NCBI GenBank assembly: GCA_934446565.1
Contig: CAKSEO010000014.1
Coordinates: 1-55,122 of the forward strand
Direction of reading: 5' to 3'
DNA length: 55,122 nucleotides
From: an uncultured Oscillospiraceae bacterium
GTDB taxonomy: Bacteria; Bacillota; Clostridia; Oscillospirales; Ruminococcaceae
Positions 17,032 to 24,578 of the stretch are shown piece by piece. The notes beneath the pieces were generated by a model, which worked only from the letters and a program-made list of their open reading frames with translations, had not been told where the DNA came from and made no database searches. A program made the translations under genes and the position numbers. Within the stretch, counting starts at the first letter, position 1. Each line of letters opens with the position of its first letter.

Positions 17032-18357
17032 ATGGCGTTTTCAAAGACACTGGCTGAGATGGAACAGAACGTTCCTGACAGCGACGCAAGAAAAAAACTG
17101 AATGCCCTCTTCGATGAGGACAGCTTTACCGAGCTTGACAAGTTCCTGTCGGCTGACGGAGCTGTTGGCAGCGTTGTTTCCGGCTACGGCACAGTTAACG
17201 GCGCGACCGCTTACGCTTACGCACAGGACGTTTCCGTCAAGGGCGGCGCAGTTGACAAGAGCGCGGCTCTCAAGATCAAGAAGCTGTATGAGCTGGCTGC
17301 AAAGAACGGCGCTCCCGTTGTAGCAGTTTTCGACAGCAAGGGCGGCGATATCAACGAGGGTATGGAAGTGCTCGCTGATTACGGCGACATCATCAAGGCT
17401 TCCGCTGCAATTTCCGGCGTGGTTCCGCAGATAGCGGTCATCACCGGCGTATGCGCAGGCGCAGCCGCAGTTATCGCTTCCATGGCTGACGTTACAATCA
17501 TGACCGAGAAGGCAGAGCTGTTCCTGAACGCTCCGTTCAACACACCCGACGGCAAGCTCGAGGGTGCAGGCAAGGCTGCAAACGCTGCCAAGTCCGGCGT
17601 TGCGGACATTCTCGCAAAGGATGATGCAGACGCTATAGCTAAGGCTAAGAAGCTGGCTGCTATCCTCCCCGCAAACAACATTTCCCTCGCAGGCAATGAT
17701 GATTTCGCAGAGAATGACGCTGCTGTTTCCGCTTCCCTGAAGGGCGCGGATCTTGTCGCAGCGCTTACTGATAAGAATTCCGTAGTTGAGCTCGGCGCTG
17801 AGTTCGGCACCGCTGCTTACACTGCTTTCGCAAGCATCAACTGGGCTACTGTTGCATTCGTTGCAACTGACAAGGCTGCAAAGCTCACCGCTGCTGACTG
17901 CGCAAAGATCGCAAGATTCGTTCAGCTCGCTGATGTGTTCTCTATCCCGGTAGTTACCGTTGTCAACACCGAGGGCTTCGAGGCTTCCAGCGCTGCTGAG
18001 CTCGCAGGCTCCGTGCGCGACGCTGCTAAGCTCGCTCAGGTTTACGCTTCCGCTACTACCACCAAGGTAAACCTCATCACCGGCAAGGCTATCGGCGCTG
18101 CTTACGCTGCATTCGACAGCGCTGACATCTCCTACGCATGGGAGAAGGCTGTCATCGCTCCGATGAACACTGAGGCTGTAAAGGCATTCATGGGCGAGGA
18201 GCTCGATACTACTCCGTTCAAGGCTGCTTCCCTCGGTATGATCGACGGCGTTATCGCTGCTGAGGATACCAAGCAGGCTGTTGCTTCCGCTGTAGACCTC
18301 TGCTCCAGCAAGAGAGTAGTTGCTCCCACCAGAAAGCACGTTAATTTCGTATTTTAA
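17032..18357 (+). CDS. Biotin-dependent carboxyltransferase subunit (12S/MmdA-like)
   Basis: Crotonase-fold carboxyltransferase that would move CO2 between carboxybiotin and an acyl-CoA. At 441 residues it is shorter than the roughly 510-520 usual for MmdA, transcarboxylase 12S or AccD-type beta subunits. The two halves are recognisable: the N-terminal domain with FDSKGGDINEGMEVL and the oxyanion-hole region GVCAGAAAVIASMADVTIM, and the C-terminal domain with GKAIGAAYAAF and the end PTRKHVNF, equivalent to the KHG ending of MmdA. The usual N-terminal start of MmdA is reduced. Codons are strongly biased, as in highly expressed genes. Followed by the biotin carrier. Confidence 0.8.
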   Translation: MAFSKTLAEMEQNVPDSDARKKLNALFDEDSFTELDKFLSADGAVGSVVSGYGTVNGATAYAYAQDVSVKGGAVDKSAALKIKKLYELAAKNGAPVVAVFDSKGGDINEGMEVLADYGDIIKASAAISGVVPQIAVITGVCAGAAAVIASMADVTIMTEKAELFLNAPFNTPDGKLEGAGKAANAAKSGVADILAKDDADAIAKAKKLAAILPANNISLAGNDDFAENDAAVSASLKGADLVAALTDKNSVVELGAEFGTAAYTAFASINWATVAFVATDKAAKLTAADCAKIARFVQLADVFSIPVVTVVNTEGFEASSAAELAGSVRDAAKLAQVYASATTTKVNLITGKAIGAAYAAFDSADISYAWEKAVIAPMNTEAVKAFMGEELDTTPFKAASLGMIDGVIAAEDTKQAVASAVDLCSSKRVVAPTRKHVNFVF

Positions 18358-18381
18358 TTAAAACATAGAGAGGTTTTTGAC

Positions 18382-18744
18382 ATGAAAAGATACACTATCA
18401 CTGTAAACGGCAACGCATACGATGTAACTGTTGACGAGGCTGACGGCTCCGCAGCTCCCGTTGCTGCTCCCGCTCCCAAGAAGGCAAATCTCGCTAAGAA
18501 GGCTGCTGCTCCCGCAGGCGCACAGGGCAACGCTGCTGTAAACGCTCCGATGAACGGCACTATCGTTGACGTTAAGGTCAAGGTAGGCGATAAGGTTTCC
18601 AACGGTACTGTTATCGCAGTTCTCGAGGCTATGAAGATGGAGAACGACATCGTTTCCGACAGAGACGGCGTTGTTGCTTCCGTAAACGTAAATAAGGGCG
18701 ACGCTGTTGAGACCGGCGCTGTTGTTGCTACACTGAACGCGTAA
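18382..18744 (+). CDS. Biotin carboxyl carrier protein (1.3S-like)
   Basis: 120 residues. N-terminal strand RYTITVNGNAYDVTVDE, an Ala/Pro/Lys hinge (about 30-55), then the biotinyl domain APMNGTIVDVKVKVGDKV with the biotinylated lysine in EAMKMEND and a closing TGAVVATLNA. The same order and length are found in the 1.3S subunit of transcarboxylase and the gamma/carrier subunit of decarboxylases. It lies 24 bases after the carboxyltransferase and 18 before the OadA-like gene. Confidence 0.93.
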   Translation: MKRYTITVNGNAYDVTVDEADGSAAPVAAPAPKKANLAKKAAAPAGAQGNAAVNAPMNGTIVDVKVKVGDKVSNGTVIAVLEAMKMENDIVSDRDGVVASVNVNKGDAVETGAVVATLNA

Positions 18745-18762
18745 TTATTAAGGAGAACAGAA

Positions 18763-20166
18763 ATGGCAAAATTAAAGATAACTGAAACCGTTCTTCGTGA
18801 CGCGCACCAGTCCCTGCTTGCCACAAGAATGTCTATGGACGAAATGCGTCCTATCCTCTCCGAGATGGATAAGATCGGCTTCTACTCCGCTGAGTGCTGG
18901 GGCGGCGCGACCTTTGATTCCTGCATCCGCTTCCTGGATGAGGATCCGTGGGAGAGACTCCGTATCCTGAGAAAGGAAATGCCGAACACCAAGCTCCAGA
19001 TGCTGTTCAGAGGACAGAACATGCTGGGCTATCGTCACTACGCTGACGACCTCGTTGAGTACTTTGTACAGAAGTCCATCGCAAACGGTATCGACATTAT
19101 CCGTATCTTTGACGCGCTGAACGATATCCGCAACCTCGAAACCGCCATCAAGGCAGCCAAGAAGGAGCAGGGTCACGCTCAGGTGGCTATCTCCTACACC
19201 CTCGGCGAGGTGTTCACTCACGAGTACTACATGAACTACGCTAAGCAGATCGAGAGCGCTGGTGCGGATTCCATCTGCATCAAGGATATGGCGGCTCTGC
19301 TGACTCCGTACGAGGCTGCAAGCCTTGTAAAGGACCTCAAGGCTTCCGTTAAGATCCCGATTCAGCTTCACACACACTATACTTCAGGTCTGGCTTCCAT
19401 GTGCATCATGAAGGCTGTCGAGGCAGGCGTTGACGGCGTTGATACCGCTATGTCCCCGCTGGCTCTGGGCACTTCCCATGCTCCGACTGAGTCCATCGTG
19501 GCTACATTCCAGGGCACAGAGTACGACACCGGTCTTGACCTCGTTAAGCTCAACGAGATCCGTGACTACTTCATGAAGCTCCGTAAGAAGTACATCGACA
19601 GCGGTCTGCTGGATCCCTCCATGCTTGCTACCAACACCAATGCGCTGATCTATCAGGTTCCGGGCGGTATGCTCTCCAACCTGCTTTCTCAGCTCAAGCA
19701 GGCTGGTAAGGCTGATCAGCTCGAGGCAGTTCTCCAGGAAGTTCCGCGCGTTCGTAAGGATTCCGGCTTCCCGCCTCTCGTTACACCTACCTCCCAGATC
19801 GTTGGTACACAGGCTGTGTTCAATGTTATCACTGGCGAGCGCTACAAGACCGTTACCAAGGAGTTCAAGGGTCTCGTTAAGGGCGAATACGGCAAGACTC
19901 CTGTCGCTATCGATCCCGAGTTCCAGAAGAAGATCCTCGGTGCAGAGGAGCCCATCACCTGCCGTCCTGCTGACCTGCTCAAGCCCGAGTTCGACGTAAT
20001 GAAGGAAGAAGTCAAGCAGTACGTTGAGGACGCTTCCGTTGAGGACGTACTCACCTATGCGATGTTCCCGAAGGTAGCTCCGAAGTTCTTCGAGAAGCGC
20101 CGCGACAGACAGGTCGGTATCGACGCTGACCACGCTGACAAGACCAATAAGGTACACCCCGTCTGA
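18763..20166 (+). CDS. oadA: Oxaloacetate decarboxylase alpha / transcarboxylase 5S-like subunit
   Basis: TIM-barrel carboxyltransferase acting between oxaloacetate/pyruvate and biotin. The 467 residues begin ITETVLRDAHQSLLATRM, with RDAHQS typical of the family, and include FRGQNMLGYRHY, the metal-site HTHYTSG and the lysine of CIKDMAALLTP. The protein stops after the PYC_OADA conserved domain and has no fused biotin domain; the carrier is encoded just upstream. No OadB sodium pump or OadG is present. A strong terminator follows. Confidence 0.9.
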   Translation: MAKLKITETVLRDAHQSLLATRMSMDEMRPILSEMDKIGFYSAECWGGATFDSCIRFLDEDPWERLRILRKEMPNTKLQMLFRGQNMLGYRHYADDLVEYFVQKSIANGIDIIRIFDALNDIRNLETAIKAAKKEQGHAQVAISYTLGEVFTHEYYMNYAKQIESAGADSICIKDMAALLTPYEAASLVKDLKASVKIPIQLHTHYTSGLASMCIMKAVEAGVDGVDTAMSPLALGTSHAPTESIVATFQGTEYDTGLDLVKLNEIRDYFMKLRKKYIDSGLLDPSMLATNTNALIYQVPGGMLSNLLSQLKQAGKADQLEAVLQEVPRVRKDSGFPPLVTPTSQIVGTQAVFNVITGERYKTVTKEFKGLVKGEYGKTPVAIDPEFQKKILGAEEPITCRPADLLKPEFDVMKEEVKQYVEDASVEDVLTYAMFPKVAPKFFEKRRDRQVGIDADHADKTNKVHPV

Positions 20167-20182
20167 TAAGCGAATAACCACA

Positions 20183-20209
20183 CCCCGCAGTTACGGCTGC
20201 GGGGTTTTT
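20183..20209 (+). terminator. Terminator of the carboxyltransferase operon
   Basis: CCCCGCAG / CTGCGGGG stem with loop TTACGG and a TTTTT tail. Confidence 0.92.
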
Positions 20210-20405
20210 CTTGTTTTAAACAGGAAAACCGCTGTATTGTCGAAAATGCATAAATAATGTGAATTTGAAGTGAAAAGAGAGTGAGCCGACAATGGCAGTG
20301 GCAGTTGTTGCAAGTGCGATTAGAATAGGAAATACAGTAAAAATGCAGTGATATCGTTTACAATGCGGCTTTAGTGATTTTTCGGCGATTTGCACAAATG
20401 AATAA

Positions 20406-20460
20406 TTACAAAGTGGTTACAAAACGGTTACAAAGTCGGTAACAAAAGAGTAACAACAAG
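20406..20460 (+). promoter_or_regulatory. Five tandem 11-bp direct repeats (candidate PhoP array)
   Basis: Units start at 20406, 20417, 20428, 20440 and 20451: TTACAAAGTGG, TTACAAAACGG, TTACAAAGTCGG, TAACAAAAGAG, TAACAACAAG. The 11/11/12/11 spacing puts all on one helix face, as for OmpR/PhoB-type regulators. The unit closely resembles TTAACAAACGG at 432-442 before pstS. The surrounding 570-base gap (20210-20777) has no gene; 20210-20400 shows nothing further. Confidence 0.6.
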
Positions 20461-20575
20461 AAATAGACGTCAGCGAAACCGCATTAACTTGCGGATAATT
20501 TAAGTTAACGAATAAATTAAATCTGATTTCATAATTCTTGTTATTGTATTGTCAATATCAACAAGAGAGCAAAAT

Positions 20576-20589
20576 TGAAAACGTTTTCC
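20576..20589 (+). promoter_or_regulatory. cre-like / LacI-family operator
   Basis: TGAAAACGTTTTCC contains the perfect palindrome GAAAACGTTTTC and matches the CcpA cre consensus at 13 of 14 positions. A local LacI-type sugar regulator could also use it. It lies just before the -35 of the ABC operon. Confidence 0.65.
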
Positions 20590-20623
20590 CATTTTTTCTG
20601 TTAAAAAAGTTCTAAAAAAGGGG

Positions 20624-20652
20624 TTGAAAAATAAAATGATTTATGATAAACT
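20624..20652 (+). promoter_or_regulatory. Promoter of the sugar-type ABC operon
   Basis: TTGAAA (20624-20629), 17 bases, TAAACT (20647-20652) with TG at 20644-20645. The -10 is weak, which fits activator control from the repeats upstream. Confidence 0.5.
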
Positions 20653-20663
20653 TACAAATGTAA

Positions 20664-20746
20664 TCAAGGGGCGGTAATTGAAAAGCTTCAGACAGAGTAT
20701 AATTACCCCGAGAAACCTTGATGATTTATTCAGTTCCTTAGGGAAC
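20664..20746 (+). promoter_or_regulatory. Folded 5' leader of the ABC operon
   Basis: Nested complementary blocks TCAAGG (20664) / CCTTGA (20716) and GGTAATT (20673) / AATTACC (20701) make a long hairpin. A second hairpin GTTCC/GGAAC lies at 20733-20746. No known riboswitch was recognised and there is no T-run. It could stabilise the mRNA or act in regulation. Confidence 0.45.
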
Positions 20747-20777
20747 AAAATGAAACCTATTTTGGGAGGAAAAATCT

Positions 20778-22229
20778 ATGAAGAAGAGAATTTTAGCAGC
20801 TCTGCTCGCATCTGCTGCAGTTCTGTCCTTTGCTGGCTGCTCCAGCAACACAACAAGCTCCAGCACACCTGCTGCTGACAACTCCAGCTCCGCTGCTGAC
20901 GAGTCCAGCACACCCGCTGCTGACGATTCCAGCTCTGCTGCTGAAGAGTCCAGCACACCCGCTGCTGAGGCTAACGATTCCGCTAAGACTGCTGGTACCG
21001 GTATCACCGTAAGCGAGAGCGAAGGTAAGGTATTCAACATCTACGCTTGGAACGAAGAATTCAAGGGCTTCTTTGAGAAGTACTACACCGTTCCTGAGGG
21101 AATCACAGTTAACTGGGTAATCAATCCTTCTGACGACGGCGTTTACCAGGATAAGCTCGACGCTGCTCTCCAGGCACAGGCTACCGCAGCTGCTGATGAC
21201 AAGGTTGATATGTTCCTTGCAGAGGCTGACTACATCATCAAGTATGTAAACTCCGACTACACAATGGACGTTTCCAAGATTGGCGTTTCCGCACTCGACA
21301 CTGAGTACAAGTACACTGTAGACGCTGCTACCGATACAAGAAACGGCCAGCTCAAGGGTGTTTCCTTCCAGTGCTGCCCTGCTGCCCTGATCTACAGACG
21401 CTCCATCGCAGAGGCTGTTCTCGGTACTTCCGAGCCCGCTGAGGTTCAGGCTAAGCTCTCCGACTGGACAAAGTTCAACGAAGTTGCTAAGCAGGCTAAG
21501 GAACTCGGTTACTACATGACCGCTTCCTATGTTGAGACTTTCAGAACCTTCTCCAACAACGCTACATCCGCTTGGGTAGACGCTGATAACAACCTCGTTA
21601 TCGACGATGTATTCAACCAGTGGATCGACCAGGCTTACGACTTCGTTCAGAACGAGTACACCCTGACCTCCGATGTTTGGGGCGATGAGAAGAACCAGCA
21701 GATGTTCGCAGACGGCAAGACCATGTGCTTCTTCGGTCCGGCTTGGTACTACAACTTCTGCATGGGCAACGCAATGGATCCCGATAAGGGTTGCTCCGGC
21801 GACTGGGCAATCGTACAGGGTCCGCAGGCTTACTTCTGGGGTGGCACATGGCTGCTCGCAGCAGAGGGCTCTGATAACCCCGAGATGCTCGCAGACGTAT
21901 TCAACGCATTCACTGCTAACGAGGACATCTGCTCCAAGCTCGTTGAGAACGAATCTCAGTTCACCAACAATACTAATGTAAACCAGAAGTATGCTGAAGA
22001 TCCGAACTACGGCAACGAATTCCTCGGCGGCCAGAACGATACTGCTATCTTCGTTGAGCTTGCTAAGAACATCAAGTTCGAGAACAAGACTCAGTACGAT
22101 CAGCTCCTCAGCGAGGGTCTGCCTAAGTACATGCTCGACTACTTCACTGGCGAAGTTTCCAAGGACGAGGCTCTTGCTAACTTCTACAGCTTTGTAAACG
22201 ACAAGTATCCTGCAATCGTAACTCCTTAA
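20778..22229 (+). CDS. Sugar-type ABC transporter substrate-binding lipoprotein
   Basis: Family 1 extracellular solute-binding protein of the CUT1 class (483 residues). Signal peptide ends LSFAGC (Cys21). A linker of near-identical repeats (SSTPAADDSSSAAEE type) runs to about residue 72, then the binding fold begins KVFNIYAWNEEF. Aromatic residues are frequent in the ligand region (MCFFGPAWYYNF, AYFWGGTWLL). Ligand is not shown by sequence; sugars or glycerol phosphates are possible, the latter only because of the Pho-like repeats upstream. Two permeases follow. Ribosome site GGGAGGAAA. Confidence 0.88.
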   Translation: MKKRILAALLASAAVLSFAGCSSNTTSSSTPAADNSSSAADESSTPAADDSSSAAEESSTPAAEANDSAKTAGTGITVSESEGKVFNIYAWNEEFKGFFEKYYTVPEGITVNWVINPSDDGVYQDKLDAALQAQATAAADDKVDMFLAEADYIIKYVNSDYTMDVSKIGVSALDTEYKYTVDAATDTRNGQLKGVSFQCCPAALIYRRSIAEAVLGTSEPAEVQAKLSDWTKFNEVAKQAKELGYYMTASYVETFRTFSNNATSAWVDADNNLVIDDVFNQWIDQAYDFVQNEYTLTSDVWGDEKNQQMFADGKTMCFFGPAWYYNFCMGNAMDPDKGCSGDWAIVQGPQAYFWGGTWLLAAEGSDNPEMLADVFNAFTANEDICSKLVENESQFTNNTNVNQKYAEDPNYGNEFLGGQNDTAIFVELAKNIKFENKTQYDQLLSEGLPKYMLDYFTGEVSKDEALANFYSFVNDKYPAIVTP

Positions 22230-22261
22230 GTTGGCGTTTTAACAAAGTAATCTAGTCCTAA

Positions 22262-22299
22262 AAAAAAGAGGCGGGGCAGTCTTGCTTCACCTCTTTTTT
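22262..22299 (+). terminator. Stem-loop between binding protein and permeases
   Basis: AAAAAAGAGG / CCTCTTTTTT stem (22262-22271, 22290-22299). CTAG at 22252 and 22301 extends the symmetry. Such intercistronic hairpins commonly reduce read-through and protect the upstream mRNA, giving more binding protein than permease. Confidence 0.65.
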
Positions 22300-22330
22300 A
22301 CTAGGAAAATTAAGAGGAGAGGTCTTAGGA

Positions 22331-23299
22331 ATGGATAAGAAACATAAGTCGATCAGTTATGCAAAATGGGGTTACATATTTATAATACCGTTCCTCATTG
22401 TTTTTATTACTTGCCAGCTGATACCGCTTTTCAACACATTTTACAACAGCTTTTTTGAAAACTACAGAGATGGACTTGCACAGATTGGACCGAACTTTGT
22501 AGGGTTTGATAACTACATCAAGTTGTTCACTCCTAATAAAAGCGGTTCTATCAACATAGTCAACTATGCAGGCAATACAATGATCATGTGGATCATTGGC
22601 GCTATCCCTCAGCTCGTTTTCTCGTTACTTCTTGCAGTCATTTTCACGAGCGCAAGACTTAACATCAAAGGACAGACTTTCTTCAAGACAGTTATCTACA
22701 TGCCTAACCTGGTAATGGCGTCGGCGTTCTCAATGCTGTTCTTCACACTGTTCTCCAATGTCGGACCTGTTAATCAGATCATCCTCGTAATGACGAACAA
22801 TACATTCGAATTCTTCCGGAATCCTGTATCGACGCGCTGCATAATCGCGTTTATCAACTTCCTGATGTGGTTCGGTAATACTACGATACTGCTGATGGCT
22901 GGTATCATGGGTATCGACCAGAGCCTGTTTGAGGCTGCATCTATTGATGGTGCTACTTCTGGTCAGGTGTTCTTCAAGATCACACTTCCTCTGCTGATGC
23001 CGATCCTGCTTTATGTTGCGATCACATCTCTCATCGGTGGTCTTCAGATGTTCGATGTACCGCAGATCATCACTGCTGGTTCCGGCAGCCCGAATAACAG
23101 CTGTATGACTCTTATCATGTATCTTAACCGTCTGATAGGCAGCGGTTCCAAGAACTATGGTATGGGCGGTGCTGTTTCCGTTGTTATCTTTATACTGACC
23201 GGTGCGCTCAGCATGATCGTATTCAAGACAATGGTTACAAGCGACGACAAGCCGAAGAAAAAGGCAAAGAAGGTAAAGGAGGCTGTAAAGAATGGCTAA
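22331..23299 (+). CDS. Sugar-type ABC transporter permease (MsmF/UgpA-like)
   Basis: First membrane subunit, 322 residues with six membrane segments. The N-terminal segment WGYIFIIPFLIVFITCQLIP and the EAA loop FEAASIDGATSGQVFFKITLPLL, read in parts, are characteristic of the CUT1 class. A Lys-rich tail (KPKKKAKKVKEAVKNG) ends the protein and overlaps the next gene by eight bases. Ribosome site AAGAGGAGAG. Confidence 0.92.
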   Translation: MDKKHKSISYAKWGYIFIIPFLIVFITCQLIPLFNTFYNSFFENYRDGLAQIGPNFVGFDNYIKLFTPNKSGSINIVNYAGNTMIMWIIGAIPQLVFSLLLAVIFTSARLNIKGQTFFKTVIYMPNLVMASAFSMLFFTLFSNVGPVNQIILVMTNNTFEFFRNPVSTRCIIAFINFLMWFGNTTILLMAGIMGIDQSLFEAASIDGATSGQVFFKITLPLLMPILLYVAITSLIGGLQMFDVPQIITAGSGSPNNSCMTLIMYLNRLIGSGSKNYGMGGAVSVVIFILTGALSMIVFKTMVTSDDKPKKKAKKVKEAVKNG

Positions 23300-24182
23300 T
23301 CCTAATGTAGCAAAGTACAAGGAAGAATCCAAGAGCTATCGTGCACAGCAGATGATAACGAGAGTGCTCGCTTATATCTTCCTGGCTTTTGTAACTTTCC
23401 TTTCACTGTTCTCTTTCTATCTGCTGATCATCAACGGTTCACGTTCAAATGCAGAACTGCAGGCAGGTTTCACGCTGATCCCGAGCACACACCTTGGCGA
23501 TAACTTTATCACTGCTATCACTGATAACGCTCTGTTCTCGCTTCCTCGCGGTCTTTGGAACAGCTTCCTCATTGCTGCGTCCAGTGCTATCCTGACAACG
23601 TATTTCTCTGCGATGACAGCTTACGGTATCCATGTTTACGACTTCAAGGGAAAGAAGTTTATCCTTACCTTTATCCTTGCCGTTATGATGATCCCGACGC
23701 AGGTTTCTGCAGCAGGTTTCATTCAGCTTGTTAACCAGGTTCATCTGAACGATACCTACTGGCCGCTGATAATTCCGGCAATCGCTGCTCCGGCAATATT
23801 CTTCTACATGAAGCAATACATCGAGAGCTCCATGCCGCTTGAAGTTATCGAGGCTGCTCGAGTAGACGGCTCCAACGAGTTCCGCACATTTAATCTCATC
23901 GCGATCCCGATGCTCAAGCCGGCTTTCGCAGTACAGCTTATCTTCGGATTCGTTGCTTCCTGGAACAACTTCTTCACACCTGCGCTGGTTATTGACTCCT
24001 CTGACAACTGGACACTTCCTATTATGATGTCCATTCTGCGTTCTAAGATCAATTCCCAGAATGGTGATCTCGGCGAAGTTTACATGATGATCCTGATTTC
24101 GATCGTCCCTGTTGTAATTGTTTATCTGTTCCTCTCCAAGTTCATCGTTAAGGGCGTTGCCCTTGGCGCTGTAAAGGGCTAA
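23292..24182 (+). CDS. Sugar-type ABC transporter permease (MsmG/UgpE-like)
   Basis: Second membrane subunit, 296 residues, six membrane segments, EAA loop VIEAARVDGSNEFRTF and the C-terminal FIVKGVALGAVKG ending typical of CUT1 permeases. No ATPase gene follows, so the importer probably uses a shared MsmX/MsiK-like ATPase encoded elsewhere. Confidence 0.92.
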   Translation: MANPNVAKYKEESKSYRAQQMITRVLAYIFLAFVTFLSLFSFYLLIINGSRSNAELQAGFTLIPSTHLGDNFITAITDNALFSLPRGLWNSFLIAASSAILTTYFSAMTAYGIHVYDFKGKKFILTFILAVMMIPTQVSAAGFIQLVNQVHLNDTYWPLIIPAIAAPAIFFYMKQYIESSMPLEVIEAARVDGSNEFRTFNLIAIPMLKPAFAVQLIFGFVASWNNFFTPALVIDSSDNWTLPIMMSILRSKINSQNGDLGEVYMMILISIVPVVIVYLFLSKFIVKGVALGAVKG

Positions 24183-24190
24183 ACAAATTA

Positions 24191-24217
24191 TCCCCCGTCC
24201 TCGGACGGGGGATTTTT
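24191..24217 (+). terminator. Terminator of the ABC operon
   Basis: TCCCCCGTCC / GGACGGGGGA with a two-base loop, then TTTTTG. Confidence 0.92.
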
Positions 24218-24221
24218 GTGA

Positions 24222-24256
24222 AAAAATACCTCCGCTGTGAAAGCGGAGGTATTTTT
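24222..24256 (-). terminator. Bidirectional terminator
   Basis: TACCTCCGCT / AGCGGAGGTA stem (24227-24236, 24242-24251) flanked by an A-run on the left and a T-run on the right, so it can stop transcription from both sides. It touches the stop codon of the minus-strand gene. Confidence 0.88.
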
Positions 24257-24521
24257 AGTTAAGGCTGTGCTTTACGCGGTCGGCTTCCTCGGCGCGCTTG
24301 GCGTTGTTGAAGCGGTCAAGCGTCCCTACCAGGTAGCCTGTGATACGTCTGATACGCTCGAAAGGCTGGTCGTTGAAGTGGTAGGTCGCGTTGACATACT
24401 CGCCGTCAACATCAAAGTCGATGGCGGTTATATTGCGGTTCGGGTATTTTTTCAGGGCTGCTTCGGTGTAGTAGTCGATCTCCTGCTGGGGGAGAGTTCC
24501 TCCTGTAACGTTGATTTTCAT
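24255..24521 (-). CDS. Stand-alone protein like the NrdD glycyl-radical tail
   Basis: 88 residues. The C-terminal half reads RRITGYL (58-64), then RFNNAKRAEEADRVKH. This closely follows the end of class III anaerobic ribonucleotide reductase NrdD, where the glycine of the RxxGY motif carries the radical and the chain ends in a similar AGKQEE...RVKH. Here Gly62 is in that place. The N-terminal half (MKINVTGGTLPQQEIDYYTEAAL) has no cysteine and no catalytic barrel. Small clostridial homologues are often labelled anaerobic ribonucleotide reductase by similarity; the actual role is unknown. Ribosome site AGAGGTGAT; own promoter. Confidence 0.7.
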   Translation of the reverse strand: MKINVTGGTLPQQEIDYYTEAALKKYPNRNITAIDFDVDGEYVNATYHFNDQPFERIRRITGYLVGTLDRFNNAKRAEEADRVKHSLN

Positions 24522-24549
24522 ATTAGATCACCTCTTTATCTGTAACAAT

Positions 24550-24578
24550 AGTATATCACTATATCTTGCGTTTGTCAA
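24550..24578 (-). promoter_or_regulatory. Promoter of the NrdD-tail-like gene
   Basis: Minus strand: TTGACA (24578-24573), 17 bases, TATACT (24555-24550) with a TGa extension. The -35 lies inside the 3' end of the popT-like gene. Confidence 0.82.

Noticed and set aside
17041..18339. Minus-strand frame of 432 codons opposite the carboxyltransferase
   Set aside because: Leu/Ser/Cys-rich composition typical of the reverse frame of a strongly codon-biased gene.
20406..20460. Direct repeats as a replication-origin iteron set or a CRISPR remnant
   Set aside because: Units are too short and too close, with no spacers, no rep or cas gene, and a position typical of an activator site.
20678..20878. 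66-codon frame overlapping the start of the binding-protein gene
   Set aside because: It runs through the folded leader and the signal peptide in another frame; no ribosome site.
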